Below are positions 14,401 through 22,306 of a stretch of 44,151 nucleotides of DNA, one piece after another (the stretch's first letter is position 1; every line of letters begins with the position of its first letter). The position numbers and the translations under genes are program-made. This stretch comes from a virus. A model generated the notes under the pieces. The model was not told the DNA's origin. It worked only from the letters and a program-made list of their open reading frames with translations, and did not search any database. The stretch spans positions 1 through 44,151 of IMG/VR virus record IMGVR_UViG_3300009788_000056; one strand, 5' to 3'.

Positions 14401-14508
14401 GAAAAAGCCTCCCTGCGATCTGCTCGTGGTGTAGCGGGGTTCTTAGGTGGTGTTAGAAACCAACCCACACCTAATTTAAGAACTAAGAAAGGGGTGTTCC
14501 GACTATGA
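11497..14508 (+). CDS. Large putative virion structural protein, 1003 aa
   Basis: The longest gene. The N-terminal ~300 residues are charged and helical. Hydrophobic stretches at about 330-358 (AIDITAAVVSGVAPPVG) and 405-425 suggest membrane association. The middle is beta-rich and Gly/Thr-rich, with further hydrophobic patches near 720-745. The C-terminal ~180 residues are very basic and contain AQGFDAFYLRHG, WVKINKKPLTKKSAL and an RTVDERISARGKIEKT stretch, a module I recall from other large archaeal virion proteins (unverified). It lacks Walker, protease or tape-measure coiled-coil signatures. It probably links the virion membrane or coat with DNA. Confidence 0.6.
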   Translation: MGMTPAQKKATAEAREKLRQAEKTLGKEAGAIRQRIRTGGRTSVIPSKVTEITPGVYRYIDPITGRASITTSKADAERYAMGGAIELTKEFQEKYRDTGRIRLIEELARRGDVSAIEELKQIKKSPFQIPTRQEQIIAERTAPTISSAQQRYIASLRSGITPTIEAYRGVGFDVRAKDITWQEPVFGTITPDTTTGFRERSVFEELKLREVIDPDISIPVEVLYQQQADRIANKIIEEETTKAQAVLQNSLDKIQAKIDSGEMSVMRGNEALDRITDTANRKLQSNIIIKFDKQLTAAQKSKAFKDKLSKATGFREAYKFVDPEFIKERTKRKIKTAIDITAAVVSGVAPPVGIAYFGAKGLYLGTKKPTRKEALADIGAAWQQSLKGKEVTESELLQKYKGYRREAGVSLLFAGMSGITYAGQIGGQITTGRAAALKAKPWTITGREIGKDKGVTVLKVSASKTTGVASAEAELILPIQMDAKGGYKILAGKGSVKTRVVDFMRQGVVKPGEDVIKGSLKFTTFGKGTTREGFFRTDFGNIKLDKLGIKVTAGEGYISPNTVQNIRTEAVTRRRWISKKPFDVGTKQEWLTRFDVATKPEHFKFGGISRETPTGTQFISGKLSRARLYPAEGRFTGLFKIGAKGEIIKKGAVEEAAKGWRTFTGGGTKSSKAFFEQLYAPKVVPKVITKAEVAAKQITPGILGAAEKGVITTTKIAPSVFARTALSTLPVVGAKAAPVITPLIDIKSTGRLKDKYGVAPGVDVGITGRSISEGLDVNPITGVKPSTDVFFRPASAVSPRLSTRQAARQIVKPVQAPGVIPPISTPTPRDIPTPIPSISPPIFFGFEKKKKPQVVKAQGFDAFYLRHGTKPVAQRSWVKINKKPLTKKSALSMMGRTVDERISARGKIEKTPIKKGKPKVGLVLDTKDKYWQRSSKRFRPWKQKKGVRTPLGQDRYIERQKFRISSPQEKASLRSARGVAGFLGGVRNQPTPNLRTKKGVFRL

Positions 14509-14885
14509 GCGATACAAAAGTTTTAGTAGAAGAGAAAGAGACAATACAAAGTCCTGCTTTATCTTATGAATTTGAAAGAAAGGCTCATGTAATTGATAGT
14601 GGAGGTATTTATTTTAAAAAACCTCAACCAATAAGTCCTTATGTAGAGTTAGTTGCTCCTAATCAAGTTCGTCCTAGGATTATGTATGAAGAAGAAGAAT
14701 CTGAAGTTTCTAAATTACAAAAGGTAAGAACTTCTTTTCAAAATGTCGAAAGATTTAGCGGAAGATTAGGTGCAGCGTTTGCTAAGAGATCTCCACAAAT
14801 TGGGATTTTAGATAATAGTAAAAGAAAACCGTCAACTACAAAGGTTACTGTCAAAAAACGAACTAAAAATTTATTTGGGTTGTGA
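14505..14885 (+). CDS. Hypothetical virion-block protein
   Basis: A 126-residue soluble protein, acidic in the middle (YEEEESEVSKLQK) and basic at the end (KVTVKKRTKNLFGL). It is coupled to the 1003-residue protein by an ATGA overlap, so it may be a partner or minor virion component. Confidence 0.55.
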   Translation: MSDTKVLVEEKETIQSPALSYEFERKAHVIDSGGIYFKKPQPISPYVELVAPNQVRPRIMYEEEESEVSKLQKVRTSFQNVERFSGRLGAAFAKRSPQIGILDNSKRKPSTTKVTVKKRTKNLFGL

Positions 14886-14902
14886 ATGTAAACCTTATAA
14901 AG
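14884..14902 (+). promoter_or_regulatory. Promoter of the membrane-protein virion operon
   Basis: GAATGTAAACCTTATAAAG is a TATA box with extended upstream element, centred about 26 bp before the ATG at 14924 (leaderless). It matches the blocks at 3713 and, on the minus strand, 10864. Confidence 0.6.
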
Positions 14903-14923
14903 ATTATATAACTAATATTTAAA

Positions 14924-15571
14924 ATGGAAGAGGCACCAATCCCACAACAACAACCTCAGCAAACTTATCAACCGACTTTAATTCCTTCTGCTGATGTACA
15001 AGGTGATATGAATTCTTTGTCTTCCATCTCTAAAATGTTAGATTCTATTTCAGATTATCCAAATACTTTACGAAGAGAATTTAGAGGAGAGATGATGTAT
15101 GAAGATAAAGAAGGTAGTATCCATTGGGTGCAATCAACAAAACCTGTTTTTGTTAAAGTTGATTTTAATACTGGAAAACCACTTAAAGAAAAAGTAAAGA
15201 TGCCATGGGGAGAAGAGAAGGAATTATACATCGTAAATGATGAAGCTGTTGAAGAAGTAATTTCTATGTTAAAGTTTGTAGGTATCAATCAAATTAACCC
15301 AATAGGGTATAACTCCCCTGATAATTATCAAGATGATTTAAAAGAATTTGAATGTAAACTTGCAGGGTTATTAGCATTGAAACAGAAAGAATGGGGGATT
15401 GATAAAGAACTTTTGCCAACCGTACATTTAAAATTAAAGACAATAGTACAAGATGTTAGAAGTTTAAGTGTTAATGGAAATTTATTAAAGACTATCCAGA
15501 CTACTACACAGAGAATTGAACAGTTTGTAGAAAACAATGCAAGTAAAAAATACAACACAAACCCATATTAA
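14924..15571 (+). CDS. Hypothetical virion-block protein, 215 aa
   Basis: The N-terminus is rich in Pro/Gln (QQQPQQ), followed by a mixed alpha/beta domain with two aromatic segments (residues ~60-110) and a helical C-terminal half. There is no signal peptide or membrane helix. As first gene of the transcript encoding the membrane virion proteins, it may be an internal or assembly protein. No family name can be assigned. Confidence 0.58.
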   Translation: MEEAPIPQQQPQQTYQPTLIPSADVQGDMNSLSSISKMLDSISDYPNTLRREFRGEMMYEDKEGSIHWVQSTKPVFVKVDFNTGKPLKEKVKMPWGEEKELYIVNDEAVEEVISMLKFVGINQINPIGYNSPDNYQDDLKEFECKLAGLLALKQKEWGIDKELLPTVHLKLKTIVQDVRSLSVNGNLLKTIQTTTQRIEQFVENNASKKYNTNPY

Positions 15572-15572
15572 A

Positions 15573-15842
15573 ATGATAGACAAATTAAAAAAAGAAGGTA
15601 GATTGGAATTTTTAGTTAAGAATGTATTAATTGAAAATAAATATAATACTGAACGAATATTAACATTCTTATTTGGCATAATTGGAATTATTATTGTTTC
15701 TGTTGGTTTAACATTCTTAGGATTTATTGTTCTTGTAGTTTTTGTTTTATTTTCGATCAGAGATAGAATTACTTTTCTTAATAACAAAAAAAACCTTTTC
15801 AACGAATACTTTGAAGTAAAACCCAGGAGTAATAAAAGATGA
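15573..15842 (+). CDS. Two-helix membrane protein
   Basis: The ATG at 15573 directly follows the previous stop and gives 89 residues; a TTG at 15537 would overlap it. A charged N-terminal segment precedes two adjacent hydrophobic helices (about 30-46 and 48-65) and a basic tail. Confidence 0.6.
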   Translation: MIDKLKKEGRLEFLVKNVLIENKYNTERILTFLFGIIGIIIVSVGLTFLGFIVLVVFVLFSIRDRITFLNNKKNLFNEYFEVKPRSNKR

Positions 15843-16597
15843 GCTTACTTAGTATTTTAACTAATGTACTTACAATAGTTAAATATGGTTGGCCATTCGC
15901 TATTCTATTCTGGTTAGTTGCATGTAAAATAAGATGGAAAGCATGGCCACTAGAAGCAATTATTATAGAGAAACGTGGAGATAACTTAATTAAAACATAT
16001 GATAGAATGGGTAAATATGTAGATAACTTCTCAGGAATGACTGGATATAGGTTTATGAAATCTGGTGACACCGTTCCTGTTATTGATTTTGACTGGATAT
16101 TACATAACGCATCTAAACCAACTAACATATTAGAGAGACTAGTTAAGATACTTAGACCTGATATGGGTACTGTATTTTTATTTAGATATGGAACAAAACA
16201 ATATAAACCCTTATCTCCTGATTATGATGAGAATGCGAAGATAGAATGGGAAACTATAAAAGGGGATGATGGTAAGGATGTAGTAGTACAAAGATACCAA
16301 CAATACGATCCAAGGGGCTCATTAAAGGTAATCGACTTTGAAGTTGTAGATTGGGATAATATGAATTTCATGGTTCAAGAGATGAGGACTTCTTTTGAGA
16401 GAAGGCAAAAAAGAAGTGCATGGATTAAAGAAATAGCTATTCCATTGGCTATGTTGGCAGCAACAGCATTAGTATGTATAATCATGATTAAATTCGGATT
16501 TGATTATGCTAAAACTGCTCCAGGGGGAGTACAACCTTCAACACAGGCAACAACACCAGATCTTCCACTAGTAGGCAATGTTATACCAGGTGCATAA
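15839..16597 (+). CDS. Membrane protein with soluble middle domain
   Basis: A 252-residue protein with a hydrophobic N-terminal helix (about 13-29), a soluble alpha/beta region with YRFMKSGDTVPVIDFDWILH, and a second helix at about 203-222 followed by a Pro/Thr-rich tail. The two anchors suggest both ends in the membrane and the middle on one side. It is coupled to its neighbour by ATGA. It is probably a minor virion membrane protein. Confidence 0.58.
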   Translation: MSLLSILTNVLTIVKYGWPFAILFWLVACKIRWKAWPLEAIIIEKRGDNLIKTYDRMGKYVDNFSGMTGYRFMKSGDTVPVIDFDWILHNASKPTNILERLVKILRPDMGTVFLFRYGTKQYKPLSPDYDENAKIEWETIKGDDGKDVVVQRYQQYDPRGSLKVIDFEVVDWDNMNFMVQEMRTSFERRQKRSAWIKEIAIPLAMLAATALVCIIMIKFGFDYAKTAPGGVQPSTQATTPDLPLVGNVIPGA

Positions 16598-17279
16598 AAA
16601 AGCGACTTTTGTGGTCTTTTCATTCTTATTAGTCTTAACTATGGTTGGATTTGTTAATGCTTCTGCATGTGCACAGTTGGAGAATCCTGTTCAAAGAAAT
16701 ACTAACTTCCAAATATTTCAAACTTGTAATAACTGTACTTTCTGTGACTTTACTTTTTTTACCCCATCTGATCCTTACGGTGTTTTTTATAACGCTGATA
16801 CAAATAATAATTGGAGATATTATAAAAATCTAAGTAGTAGTAATTTTACAGAGCTTGGAGTATATCGTTGGGATTATGTATGTGGTAACGTTGTAGAGAA
16901 TTTAACTGGATGTGTCGAATCAAAGATTACTGCTAGTGGTGATTATTTTAATGAATCACATCCTATAGCAATACTATCTCAAATTGGATTTATAGCTTTA
17001 TTAACTGTTATCGGATTTTCGTTTAGGAAAGAGAAGTGGAAATTGAAAAGTTTCTTTTTTATATCAGCATTACTAATGGCATTAGTTTTATTAAATTCGA
17101 TTAATATTATTACTGGCTCTTCTAGTGGCATGTATAGTATGGGGCAGATAAGTTTGGTAATTGGAATAACAATAGTTAGTATTATGATTATGTATTTCTT
17201 AATAAACTTTACAATCGAAGTGTTAAATTACTTTAAGAAGAAAAAGAAAGATAAATGGAGTATGAATGATTATGAATAA
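16578..17279 (+). CDS. Secreted/anchored surface protein with cysteine-rich ectodomain
   Basis: A 233-residue protein with an apparent signal peptide (FVVFSFLLVLTMVGFVNAS), an ectodomain with NCTFCDF-type cysteines and several N-x-S/T sites, a LGVYRWDYVCG segment and three C-terminal membrane helices (about 132-148, 158-175, 190-212). I recall this layout from DPANN-associated viral gene sets (unverified). The ATG at 16578 overlaps the previous gene by 20 bp; a GTG at 16590 would remove that oddity and leave a cleaner signal peptide. Confidence 0.58.
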   Translation: MLYQVHKKATFVVFSFLLVLTMVGFVNASACAQLENPVQRNTNFQIFQTCNNCTFCDFTFFTPSDPYGVFYNADTNNNWRYYKNLSSSNFTELGVYRWDYVCGNVVENLTGCVESKITASGDYFNESHPIAILSQIGFIALLTVIGFSFRKEKWKLKSFFFISALLMALVLLNSINIITGSSSGMYSMGQISLVIGITIVSIMIMYFLINFTIEVLNYFKKKKKDKWSMNDYE

Positions 17280-17571
17280 AAAAGGATTCATCGCTTGGTT
17301 TTTAGTTGTAGTTGTAATTATGGCATTTTCTGTATTTGCATTAATAATAAATAAGACATGGGGTGAAATAGAAACTCCATTAGCGGCAACATTAGAAGAT
17401 AATATGCCAGATGATTCACCTGTTAATGTTACAGAAGAACTAGGTAAAGTTAGTTCTACAATGAAAAACTTTAGTGATATGTTACCATTTTTAATTATAG
17501 GTTTGTTAGCTTTTGTAATGATTTCTGCTGGTGCCATGATGAAAAGTCCTGCAATGATATTGTTGGAATGA
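17266..17571 (+). CDS. Two-helix small membrane protein, possible minor coat protein
   Basis: A 101-residue protein with helices at about 8-28 and 73-92 joined by an acidic loop. An in-frame ATG at 17272 gives MNKKGFIAWFLVV, resembling archaeal class III signal peptides, and may be the true start. The two-helix plan matches the coat candidates at 21372 and 21753. Confidence 0.55.
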   Translation: MIMNKKGFIAWFLVVVVIMAFSVFALIINKTWGEIETPLAATLEDNMPDDSPVNVTEELGKVSSTMKNFSDMLPFLIIGLLAFVMISAGAMMKSPAMILLE

Positions 17572-17783
17572 TTGTTATGGGTGTTTTATTATTACTTGCA
17601 GTTGTATTCTCTAATGTTTATACTGGAATAGCTGAGGCTGATGAATTTGTATCAACTGCTAGTGATTTGGTTATACAAGGAGTATTTATGGACTTTCTTC
17701 CTGTGATAGTATTCTTTATTGCTATTGGTATTGTGGTTTTTATTTTATATGGTAAATCGGCTGGTGGTGGTGGCGCGTTATGA
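17568..17783 (+). CDS. Two-helix mini membrane protein
   Basis: A 71-residue protein with helices at about 2-20 and 43-61 and a glycine-rich C-terminus (SAGGGGAL). It is coupled on both sides by ATGA overlaps. Size and topology resemble small coat proteins of membrane-containing archaeal viruses. Confidence 0.55.
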   Translation: MIVMGVLLLLAVVFSNVYTGIAEADEFVSTASDLVIQGVFMDFLPVIVFFIAIGIVVFILYGKSAGGGGAL

Positions 17784-20257
17784 AGAAGATATTATTAGTT
17801 TTATTTTTAGGATTGTTTATGGTTAGTATAGTAAGCGCTAATTTGAATGATGATTTAGTATCTTATTATAAGATGGATGATGATTTAGCTACTACAAACA
17901 TCATAGATTCGTTAGGTTTAAATAATGGTACACTAGATGGGGGAGATAATACAGACGATTTAAGTACTAATGGAATAATAAATCTATCATTAAACTTTAA
18001 TGGAATTGATGATTATGTGGATACTGGTTTCGCGCCAAGTTATTCAAATAATACATGGACATTGTGGTATAACGGAACAACATCAGCTACTAGATTGATG
18101 TCGTCTCTTTCTACAGATCCACGTCAATCAAGTCAACTAGATATATCAGTTAATGCCGAAGGGTTTCTTCAAATATCAGTTTTTGACGACGTTTCCTCTA
18201 AATTTCTAGCAGCAACAACGGGGACGATTAACGATAATACATGGCATTTCATTGCTTTAACTATTGAGAGTGACGTATATGCTAGAGGATATGTTGATGG
18301 AGTAGAGATAGTGAATTTTTCTATAGATACTATAACACCAGCGAATACACAGGATCTTTGGTTAATGAGGTATCCGAGATTCGATACAACTTACGCAAAC
18401 GGGACTTTGGACGAAGTTGGTGTTTGGAATAGAACATTAAGCCAATCTGAAATTACAGAACTTTGGAATGGGGGGAACGGTCTAACATATCCATTTACTA
18501 CTGTTGGGGTTACAGTAGCTCTAATTACCCCAATAAATAATTCACTCATTAGCACAACAGATATAAATTTTACAGCAAACATTTCATCGGGAGGATTAAA
18601 TCTAACAAATGCTACATATTTTGTATGGTATGATAATGGAACATTATTTAATCAAACTACAGTCACATTACCAAATACTAATGAAACTAGTTATACATTA
18701 GAAATTTTTGATTTTGATTTTGATAACTACAAATGGAATCTATATGGTTGTTCTTCTGATAATACTTGTAGTTTCAGTAATAATAATAACACATTTACAG
18801 TTTCGCCGTTTTCGGTTGATGTAGTTACATATAATACAAGTGTGTATGAAACCTCTTCCCAAACTTTCAGTATTAATATATCTGCAAATCCAACCGTTAA
18901 TTCTGTTTCTGGATTATTCTGGTACAATGATTCTTCATACACAGCACTTATTACAAGTCCATCTAATGGAAAATATATTGCTACAAGTATTATAGATATA
19001 CCACTACAAAATTCTGTTGGGAATAAATCATTTAAATGGCAATTTGATTTTGAATTAACAGATTTATCAGAACAGCAACAAAATACTACTGATTATTCTA
19101 ACGAAGTAAATAGAACGTATATATTTTTATGTAACGTTACATATACGTCTGAGATAATCAATTTCACAACAAGAAATGCTGAAAATCCCTTTCCTAAAGT
19201 TAATGGTATATATAAGTCTGCTTGGCAATGGTTTCTTGGAACAGGGGGTGTTTTTAGAAATATGAGTTATGAGGATATGACTGAAACTAAATCTGATTTT
19301 GATTTTTGTGGACTTAATGATAATATAGATTATATTTTTACTATAGATGTAGAAGCAGATGCTACCGATTTTTCAAAGAACTTCTATTATTTCACAGAGG
19401 CTACTAAAACATCTGGTAATGCAACTGAAACTGATTTATATTTATTAAACGATACCTTATCAACACCAACAACATTACTCGTTAGAGACAGATATCAGAG
19501 AGTTATAAGCGATGTGTTGATATTTGTACAATTTTATGATGTAGGGACTGATACATTTTATACAGTGACTATGGGTAAAACAAACCAAAATGGAGAAGAT
19601 ATTGTTTATTTAAATTGGTTTGATAGTCTTTATAAATTTATATTAGTACAGAATGGAACAACAATATTGACAACTAATCCATATAAAATTGGGGACACCC
19701 CTCAAATATTTCAGATAGAAGATGATATTGTTTATGATTTTGATAAATTTAGAGACTTCCAATATTCTTTAATTTTTAATAATGCTACTAATAACTTTGT
19801 ATTGACTTATATAAAACCGAGTGGATTAGTTGAGAGTGCATGCTTGAGAGTTATTAATAGAGATGCTACTGGAGATACTGAAATATGTGAAACGTGTTCT
19901 ACATCAGCGTCGGCAACACTCTATTGCAATATTGCTTTGGCTGGCAATGGGACATTTATAGCTACGTTTTATGCAACTGGATCATTGGCAGTAATTGATT
20001 GGATAATACAAGAAGTTGGTATAGGGATGTCTGAAACAATATTTAATTTATTAGATAAAAACGACGCAGCATTTTATACAATATTAATGTCAAGTATTGT
20101 TCTATTAATATTCTTAATTAGTCCTGTGTTTGGAATACTTGGAATACTTGCTGGATTATTACTATCTTCTGCACTTGGATTTTCACTAATATCTTATGCC
20201 TCTTTCTTATTTATATCATGTGTAGGAGGTACAATAATATGGTTATTACGAAGATGA
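17780..20257 (+). CDS. LamG-domain adhesin with C-terminal membrane anchor
   Basis: An 825-residue surface protein. It has a signal peptide (MKKILLVLFLGLFMVSIVSA), then a concanavalin/LamG domain at about 22-235 (LVSYYKMDD..., NFNGIDDYVDTGF, NTWHFIAL, LDEVGVWNRTLSQSEI), then Ig/CARDB-like beta regions (about 245-450), and a four-cysteine domain near 680-735 shared with the gene at 6507. Two or three membrane helices end the protein (about 770-822). Many N-x-S/T sites suggest heavy glycosylation. It probably binds host glycans during attachment, analogous in layout to spindle-shaped-virus end-filament proteins. Confidence 0.78.
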   Translation: MKKILLVLFLGLFMVSIVSANLNDDLVSYYKMDDDLATTNIIDSLGLNNGTLDGGDNTDDLSTNGIINLSLNFNGIDDYVDTGFAPSYSNNTWTLWYNGTTSATRLMSSLSTDPRQSSQLDISVNAEGFLQISVFDDVSSKFLAATTGTINDNTWHFIALTIESDVYARGYVDGVEIVNFSIDTITPANTQDLWLMRYPRFDTTYANGTLDEVGVWNRTLSQSEITELWNGGNGLTYPFTTVGVTVALITPINNSLISTTDINFTANISSGGLNLTNATYFVWYDNGTLFNQTTVTLPNTNETSYTLEIFDFDFDNYKWNLYGCSSDNTCSFSNNNNTFTVSPFSVDVVTYNTSVYETSSQTFSINISANPTVNSVSGLFWYNDSSYTALITSPSNGKYIATSIIDIPLQNSVGNKSFKWQFDFELTDLSEQQQNTTDYSNEVNRTYIFLCNVTYTSEIINFTTRNAENPFPKVNGIYKSAWQWFLGTGGVFRNMSYEDMTETKSDFDFCGLNDNIDYIFTIDVEADATDFSKNFYYFTEATKTSGNATETDLYLLNDTLSTPTTLLVRDRYQRVISDVLIFVQFYDVGTDTFYTVTMGKTNQNGEDIVYLNWFDSLYKFILVQNGTTILTTNPYKIGDTPQIFQIEDDIVYDFDKFRDFQYSLIFNNATNNFVLTYIKPSGLVESACLRVINRDATGDTEICETCSTSASATLYCNIALAGNGTFIATFYATGSLAVIDWIIQEVGIGMSETIFNLLDKNDAAFYTILMSSIVLLIFLISPVFGILGILAGLLLSSALGFSLISYASFLFISCVGGTIIWLLRR

Positions 20258-20697
20258 ATAAAAAAGGTAGTACCTTAACAACGCTCGTCGTAACAATGCT
20301 TATGGTAATTGGAATATTTAGTGGATATTATTTATTTTTTGTGGAACAAATGGATAATTATGATACGGTTTTAGATGAAAAATATAATAAAACATATCAG
20401 TCGTTGCTACAAGAACAAGCTGATATAGATGAAGATGTTAATGAAATAAAGGAGAGTATACAAGAAGTAGAAGAAGCTGATAATACATTTTTAGCGGCCA
20501 TAGCCGGTTTTAAGGGACTTGGTTTTGCATTGTTATTATTGGTTAACTTTGTTGAAAGTGGAGTTAATATATTCACAGCAGTATTTTTCTCTACGGACAT
20601 AATACCAATAGATGTACAGAATCTGATGTTAATAGGAATCATTGCATTCATTATATTATTAGTAATAGCAATTTTAAAAGGGGAGGGTAAAGTATAA
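20254..20697 (+). CDS. Membrane protein with class III-like signal and coiled-coil
   Basis: The ATG at 20254 overlaps the adhesin stop and gives 147 residues beginning MNKKGSTLTTLVV, a pilin-like N-terminus. A charged helical region (about 30-72) may form a coiled coil, followed by two helices (about 78-100 and 118-137). It may cap or assemble with the adhesin. Confidence 0.58.
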   Translation: MNKKGSTLTTLVVTMLMVIGIFSGYYLFFVEQMDNYDTVLDEKYNKTYQSLLQEQADIDEDVNEIKESIQEVEEADNTFLAAIAGFKGLGFALLLLVNFVESGVNIFTAVFFSTDIIPIDVQNLMLIGIIAFIILLVIAILKGEGKV

Positions 20698-21017
20698 TGG
20701 TATGGAATTATCCCACAAATTATAGTAATGGAAGTATTGTGACTGGACCTGGAGATTTCTTTATGGGCTATCCAAGTTCTATTATACCACAGTTTGGTGG
20801 TGGGATATTGTTGATGTTGTTTCTAGTTGTGTTTGCAATAAGTTCTTTTATGGGTGCAAAAAAAGCATTACTTGTGTCTTGCTTCATTACTGGATTAATG
20901 TCAATGTTCTTCGCTGTTAGGGGTTGGGTAAATGCTGTGATTCCAATTAGCCTCGGTGCGATTACTGTTATTATAATTATTATAGCATTGCTTGAGGGGA
21001 GTGGAGGTGAGTTATAA
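20697..21017 (+). CDS. Three-helix membrane protein
   Basis: A 106-residue protein with an N-terminal NYSNGSIVTGPGDFF segment and three hydrophobic helices (about 35-50, 56-74, 79-98). The first part contains an N-glycosylation sequon. It is tightly coupled to the genes on both sides in the virion operon. Confidence 0.58.
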   Translation: MVWNYPTNYSNGSIVTGPGDFFMGYPSSIIPQFGGGILLMLFLVVFAISSFMGAKKALLVSCFITGLMSMFFAVRGWVNAVIPISLGAITVIIIIIALLEGSGGEL

Positions 21018-21244
21018 TGGTTAAGACAGTTAACATGAGAGTTTTTGACGGATTAGCCCCTGCGTTTGAGAGGGTTTGTAAAGGAGTGGCTTTACATATG
21101 AAGAATAAATATAATTTGGATGAGGTTATAGTACCATCTACAATGGCTTCACAGATAGTTGCTGCTAAGATAATGGGTAAGAAATATCTTAATTTCGAGA
21201 TAGAAAAGAGAGGGCACAAGAAAGGTGTCTTAAAGTTATTGTAA
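21017..21244 (+). CDS. Small basic soluble protein
   Basis: A 75-residue lysine-rich protein with no membrane segment or metal motif. It is coupled to the previous gene by TAATG and is the last gene before the coat-protein promoter. A small virion DNA-binding protein is possible but unproven. Confidence 0.5.
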   Translation: MVKTVNMRVFDGLAPAFERVCKGVALHMKNKYNLDEVIVPSTMASQIVAAKIMGKKYLNFEIEKRGHKKGVLKLL

Positions 21245-21260
21245 CAGTTTGTTGGCACTA

Positions 21261-21285
21261 TTTTATATACTATTTTTTTATATAA
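21261..21285 (+). promoter_or_regulatory. Coat-protein promoter region (two TATA-like boxes)
   Basis: TTTTATATAC (21261-21270) and TTATATAA (21278-21285) are both plausible TATA boxes. From the first, transcription would begin near 21291, exactly at the hairpin that opens the leader; from the second, near 21307. Confidence 0.55.
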
Positions 21286-21287
21286 TT

Positions 21288-21340
21288 ATTGAGACGTAAG
21301 GGGTTGACATACGTCTCGTCATCTTCTTACGTTCCTCAAT
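21288..21340 (+). promoter_or_regulatory. Structured leader of the coat-protein gene with two alternative hairpins
   Basis: GAGACGTA (21291-21298) can pair with TACGTCTC (21310-21317). The same left arm, extended as 21288-21300, can instead pair with 21326-21340, forming 13 bp with a 2-base bulge. The pairings exclude each other, as in attenuator-like leaders. The leader precedes the presumably most abundant viral mRNA, so a role in stability or translation control is plausible. Confidence 0.6.
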
Positions 21341-21371
21341 AAATAAATGAAAAATATATTAGGAAGATAAT

Positions 21372-21656
21372 ATGGAATATAAGTTGAAAGCTCCTGCTGT
21401 GGACTTAACTGACTTAGCTATAGGTATCGTTGTTCTAGGTATTGTTGTATCTATTGGTGCTACTGTTTTGATTGGTGTACGAGACACTAACACTGCAAAT
21501 GACATCGCATACAACTTAGCTAACGATGCTGCATTAGGTCTTGCTGAATATGGTGACTGGTTCGACATTATTGTTATTGTCGGAATAGCTGCTGTAATCC
21601 TTGCATTGATCTTTATGGCTTTCGGTGGTCGAAGTGGCGCTTCTATGTCTTACTAG
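21372..21656 (+). CDS. Putative major coat protein, two-helix type (short form)
   Basis: A 94-residue protein: short N-terminus, helix 1 at about 13-36 (DLAIGIVVLGIVVSIG), a short polar linker, the segment GLAEYGDWFD, then helix 2 at about 64-83 and a glycine-rich end. This plan matches coat proteins of spindle-shaped archaeal viruses (SSV VP1/VP3, His1 type). It has its own strong promoter and structured leader and a longer paralogue immediately downstream. No sequence search was possible, so the call rests on topology, context and duplication. Confidence 0.6.
   Translation: MEYKLKAPAVDLTDLAIGIVVLGIVVSIGATVLIGVRDTNTANDIAYNLANDAALGLAEYGDWFDIIVIVGIAAVILALIFMAFGGRSGASMSY
21522..21631 (+). repeat. 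110-bp exact repeat, copy 1 (coat gene 1)
   Basis: Identical, including all synonymous positions, to 22146-22255 in the second coat gene. It encodes the second helix and preceding GDWFD segment. Exact DNA identity implies very recent duplication or ongoing gene conversion. Confidence 0.92.
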
Positions 21657-21752
21657 ACATAGTTCGCTAACTGCAAAAAACAATCTTTACTATTAGTCTT
21701 GACATTATTTTTTAGACAAGACAAAAAACAAACTAAATTAACAAATATAGAA

Positions 21753-22289
21753 ATGAAAAATATGAAAAACTCAGCTGTGGACTTAACTGACTTAGCTTTG
21801 GGTATTGTTGTTCTAGGTATTGTTGTATCTGTTGGTTCTATTATACTAATTGGTGTACGAGATACTAGTCTTACTGATTCATCAGTTTATGCTACAGCTA
21901 ATGAAACTGTTACTGGTAGTAATACTACTGCTGTTTCTTTAGATAATGCATGGTTTAATGGTATTACAAGTGTTGTTAATGCTACAGATGGTGCCGCTGT
22001 TGGTAGTGGAAATTATACAACTAGTATAAATACTGCTACAGGACAAGGACAGTTTTTAGTGGTTGGTAGTGAGTTCAATGGCGAATCTCTGAATGTAAGT
22101 TATAATTCTTACAATACTACTGGAAATCCTGCATGGACATTAGGGAACGATGCTGCATTAGGTCTTGCTGAATATGGTGACTGGTTCGACATTATTGTTA
22201 TTGTCGGAATAGCTGCTGTAATCCTTGCATTGATCTTTATGGCTTTCGGTGGTCGTGGAGCTAGTGCTGGTGTCGGTGGAAGTTATTAA
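21753..22289 (+). CDS. Coat-protein paralogue with sequon-rich insertion (long form)
   Basis: The ATG at 21753 (or 21762) is chosen so the N-terminus matches the short form; the frame is open from 21699. The protein (178 aa) has the same helix 1 and the same C-terminal GLAEYGDWFD-helix 2, but about 85-90 extra residues between them. The insertion is Ser/Thr/Asn/Gly-rich with six N-x-S/T sites, against none in the short form. Since it joins the two helices, it is probably displayed on one face of the virion and may be glycosylated. Confidence 0.6.
   Translation: MKNMKNSAVDLTDLALGIVVLGIVVSVGSIILIGVRDTSLTDSSVYATANETVTGSNTTAVSLDNAWFNGITSVVNATDGAAVGSGNYTTSINTATGQGQFLVVGSEFNGESLNVSYNSYNTTGNPAWTLGNDAALGLAEYGDWFDIIVIVGIAAVILALIFMAFGGRGASAGVGGSY
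22146..22255 (+). repeat. 110-bp exact repeat, copy 2 (coat gene 2)
   Basis: Second copy of the exact repeat at 21522-21631. Recombination between the copies would delete the sequon-rich region and fuse the two coat genes. Confidence 0.92.
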
Positions 22290-22306
22290 ATAACTTAATT
22301 TACTAA

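Noticed and set aside
12756-14468. Long minus-strand open frames opposite the 1003-residue gene
   Set aside because: They are Pro/Leu/Ile-rich antisense shadows of the plus-strand gene, without promoter, ribosome binding site or motifs.
21696-21722. GTCTTG...CAAGAC inverted repeat between the coat genes as a terminator
   Set aside because: Only 6 bp, AT-rich surroundings, and the two genes are probably co-expressed; too weak to list as a feature.
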